From assembly GCA_004553625.1 (NCBI GenBank), contig SFKX01000029.1, forward strand, positions 1 to 16,209: DNA of 16,209 nt, read 5' to 3'. The position numbers and the translations under genes are program-made. The notes beneath the pieces are model-generated. The model searched no databases. It was given only the letters and a program-made list of their open reading frames with translations, and had not been told where the DNA came from. Positions 13,738 through 16,209 of this stretch are shown piece after piece. Position 1 is the first letter of the stretch. The number at the start of each line of letters is the position of its first letter. The stretch comes from Clostridiales bacterium. GTDB lineage: Bacteria > Bacillota_A > Clostridia > Oscillospirales > Oscillospiraceae.

Positions 13738-16209
13738 ATGAAAAAGAGATTTTTTGTAGCTGCGTTGGTGCTGTTATTTGCACTTGCGCTGTTCCCATCC
13801 CTGGCCCTGGCAGACGGGGCATATGAGCAGTTAAAGAATGATATCGCCAGCGCACCCGCTGACGGCACAGAAACGCTTGTCACGCTCGGCGGCGATATCA
13901 CAAACTTTGAAACTGCCGATATTCTTACTATTGAGGCTGGTCAAAACATTGTTCTGGATATGAACGGACACAGCATCACTGTCGCCTCCGACTTTAAAGG
14001 AAGGCCGTTCGTGAACAACGGTAGCCTAACAGTCAAGGGCAACGGCACTATCGACAGCTCTGCTTCTGCAAGCGGTGGGCTTGGCGCTATCAACAATTAT
14101 GGTACGCTGGTTATCGAGAACGGTACCTTTGTCAGCGCAAAATACGCGGGAGGCGCCTGCATAAGGAACACGGGCAACTCTGCTGAGCTCTATATTAAAA
14201 ACGGCACTTTCAGAGATGCCACCTGCGCCGTCTTTAATGAGGGCTATGCTGTAATTGATAACGGTACTTACATCTGTTCAACTTGCAGCCAGTGCAACTC
14301 GCAGATGTGGTCTTATACCATACGCAACAACTCCGTCGGCGCTGTTATGATCATAAATGACGGCTATTTCGAGGGAGTCCAGGGCGCTGCTTCCAGTGCT
14401 GTCGGCAAGCTGACAGTCAACGGCGGCACCTTCAGAACTGTAAAATGCAGTGAGAACGAAAACCACACTGCCATCTTCTATCCACTTTATGCGGCCGGTG
14501 AAGTTGGTGAGGTCGAGTGCTATATTAACGGCGGCGACTTCAGTACTGTAGGCCGTAATGCAGCTGTACTCATCGGCAATGATAATACGGGCGGCGACGG
14601 CGGCATCAACGCTCAGGCAACCGCCTATGTAACAGGCGGAACCTTCACAGCTCCCGAAGGTGTTCCCGCACTTAAAGGCGCCGCCGAGACCGGCGACCCG
14701 ATCATCACCGGCGGCACGTTCAGCAGCGACGTCTCTGCGTATGTCTCCGGCGCGGCTGCGGGCGACAGCGTAGACGGCAAGTTTGTGGTTGAACTCAACG
14801 GCAGCGAGGGCGCGGTCGCCAGCGTCGTGCGCGGCAGCGATACGCTCTATTACACCGACCTCGCCAAGGCCGTGGCCGAGATCCGCAGCGGCGAGACCAT
14901 CACCCTGCTCGATGACATCACGCTGAACACCACCCTCACTATCAACACCGGCGCGGCCTTCACCATAGACCTGAACGGCCACGACATCGAGGCGACTCAG
15001 CGTGTCATAATGGTCGAGCGCGGCAACGTCAGCTTCACAGGCGAGGGTACCATCGCAGAAACCTCTCCGTACTTAGGTGCCATAAACATCAAGGGCTCCG
15101 ACGATCCCGGCGACGTCAACTACACCACGGTCACCGTCGGCAAGGACGTGACGCTCGTGGCCTGGGCTCCGGTGTTCATTACACCCTACGAATCCAGCGG
15201 CGCTCCTTACGCCTACGGCGTTACCGTCAATATCGAGGGTACGCTTATTAGCAAGCCTGACACCAGCGGCGACAAGGGCCACGGCATCTATATAAACGGT
15301 CAGATAAAGCATCTCGATAATGCGCCTGTCATAAACGTCAGCGGCGCTTATGTTACCAGCGAGGGCGACGGCATTTATGCCGCGGGCTATGCCACATGGA
15401 ACATAGTCGATTCCAATGTCAGCGGCTATGGCATGGGCATCGGCATCAAAGCCGGTGAGCTCAATATCTCCGGCGACAGCGTCATCCGCTGCACCGGCCC
15501 CAATGAGGCTCCTACGGAGGGCTTCAGCAACGGTATCAATGCCTCTGGCGCTGCCATTCAGATAGAGAGCAACGATGGCTACGCCGGCAATATCGCCATA
15601 GACATCGAGGGCGGTCAGATAATCAGCGACAACGGCTACTCCATCTACGAGTATGCAAATGGAGATGACAGCCTGCGTCTTGATAAACTCGACATCACCG
15701 GCGGCAGCTTCCAAGGCGCATTCATGGTGTCCGAGGCGCTTTATGAGAGCAAGGCCGAGGTCATTGACATCACGGGCGGCAGCTATAACAGCTCCGTGGC
15801 CGAGTATGTCTCTGAGAGTATGAAGTACGAACTCAACAACGGCGGCACTTACAGCTATTACACTAACCTGAACGACGCGCTCGATGCAGCTGAGGAAGGC
15901 GCCGTCATAAGCGACCTCGGCGAGGGCGCGAGCACCGTGTTCTACAGGCTCGCCGTCAACTACGGCAACGGCCAGAGCGGCATCGACGTCAAGCTCCCCG
16001 CCGGGACCGAGTACAAACTCCCCGCCGCGCCGAGCAAAGTGGGTTACATCTTCATGGGCTGGAAGTGCTCCGACGGCCACACGCATCAGGCGAACGAGAC
16101 CGTCACTGTCGAGAAGGACATGACCTTTACCGCCGTCTGGTCCGCTCTGCCCGACATTGAGCCGGGCGAGCCCGATGAGCCCGACGTCCCCGACTTCCCG
16201 TTCACCGAC
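13738..16209 (+). CDS. Secreted modular beta-helix surface protein with InlB-type repeat (cut by right edge)
   Basis: The first 824 codons of a large exported protein, open to the right edge. A signal peptide covers residues 1-25 (MKKR, hydrophobic core, LALA). Two regions (about 50-335 and 385-690) are rich in short strand-turn repeats of the NGTF/GGTF/GGSF type (129-131, 155-158, 229-232, 300-303, 325-328, 655-658, 680-683), as in right-handed beta-helix surface proteins. Both begin with a DMNGH or DLNGH signature. Residues 737-801 match the Listeria-Bacteroides (InlB_B) repeat: YGNGQ, LPAAPSKVGYIFMGW, and closing TFTAVW. An acidic proline linker (804-818) then leads into FPFTD, which resembles the first residues of an S-layer homology domain. 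The start has AGGAGG seven bases upstream. A role in adhesion or glycan contact is inference; no catalytic residues are recognisable. Confidence 0.88.
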   Translation, partial: MKKRFFVAALVLLFALALFPSLALADGAYEQLKNDIASAPADGTETLVTLGGDITNFETADILTIEAGQNIVLDMNGHSITVASDFKGRPFVNNGSLTVKGNGTIDSSASASGGLGAINNYGTLVIENGTFVSAKYAGGACIRNTGNSAELYIKNGTFRDATCAVFNEGYAVIDNGTYICSTCSQCNSQMWSYTIRNNSVGAVMIINDGYFEGVQGAASSAVGKLTVNGGTFRTVKCSENENHTAIFYPLYAAGEVGEVECYINGGDFSTVGRNAAVLIGNDNTGGDGGINAQATAYVTGGTFTAPEGVPALKGAAETGDPIITGGTFSSDVSAYVSGAAAGDSVDGKFVVELNGSEGAVASVVRGSDTLYYTDLAKAVAEIRSGETITLLDDITLNTTLTINTGAAFTIDLNGHDIEATQRVIMVERGNVSFTGEGTIAETSPYLGAINIKGSDDPGDVNYTTVTVGKDVTLVAWAPVFITPYESSGAPYAYGVTVNIEGTLISKPDTSGDKGHGIYINGQIKHLDNAPVINVSGAYVTSEGDGIYAAGYATWNIVDSNVSGYGMGIGIKAGELNISGDSVIRCTGPNEAPTEGFSNGINASGAAIQIESNDGYAGNIAIDIEGGQIISDNGYSIYEYANGDDSLRLDKLDITGGSFQGAFMVSEALYESKAEVIDITGGSYNSSVAEYVSESMKYELNNGGTYSYYTNLNDALDAAEEGAVISDLGEGASTVFYRLAVNYGNGQSGIDVKLPAGTEYKLPAAPSKVGYIFMGWKCSDGHTHQANETVTVEKDMTFTAVWSALPDIEPGEPDEPDVPDFPFTD

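Noticed and set aside
15073..16086. A 337-codon minus-strand frame rich in Ala, Val and Asp inside the surface-protein gene.
   Set aside because: Mirror of repeated Gly/Asp/Asn/Ile codons in the beta-helix protein; no start signal.
1..16209. Defence system, CRISPR array, prophage or transposon.
   Set aside because: No repeat-spacer pattern, transposase, integrase, nuclease or toxin-antitoxin pair is seen on either strand; nearly all of the window is explained by the listed genes.

Overview
The window looks like a chromosomal segment of an anaerobic, probably spore-forming Firmicute (Clostridia), most likely a gut member of the Oscillospiraceae or a relative. The reasons are strong GGAGG-type ribosome sites throughout, a SpoIID/LytB-domain protein, a DUF3870 protein, a clustered asd-dapA-dapB set, and a large secreted beta-helix protein with an InlB-type repeat that appears to run into an S-layer homology domain. 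The organism call is inference from gene content, not from a marker gene. Most of the window is visibly G+C-rich at third codon positions; roughly the first 1.4 kb is more A+T-rich.

Layout. (1) 1-1388, minus strand: the N-terminal two thirds or less of an SLC13/DASS-type anion permease running off the left edge. Before it lie a 23-codon ORF with a near-perfect Shine-Dalgarno, an intrinsic terminator and a candidate promoter. Further upstream is a DUF3870 gene with its own terminator. (2) 1452-4226, minus: queA (queuosine biosynthesis), preceded 9 bp upstream by a long SpoIID/LytB-domain secreted protein. No terminator is visible between queA and DUF3870, so the three may form one transcript ending at 971-1018. 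(3) 4431-7260, plus: asd-dapA-dapB, the pathway from aspartyl phosphate to tetrahydrodipicolinate (lysine/meso-DAP and dipicolinate supply), closed by a very strong terminator. (4) 7259-12609, minus: guaD-xylA-xylB-MFS permease, a tight operon from a well-formed promoter, combining guanine deamination with xylose catabolism and a FucP-like sugar permease. (5) 12678-13601, minus: an FkbM-family methyltransferase. (6) 13738-16209, plus: the first 824 codons of a secreted, modular beta-helix surface protein, divergent from the methyltransferase and cut by the right edge.

No tRNA, rRNA, CRISPR array, insertion sequence or phage gene is seen. Most of the window is ordinary metabolism. The parts most deserving a second look are the leader region of the permease (a terminator in the 5' region plus a tiny ORF), the DUF3870 gene, the guaD-xylAB operon, and the duplicated architecture of the surface protein.
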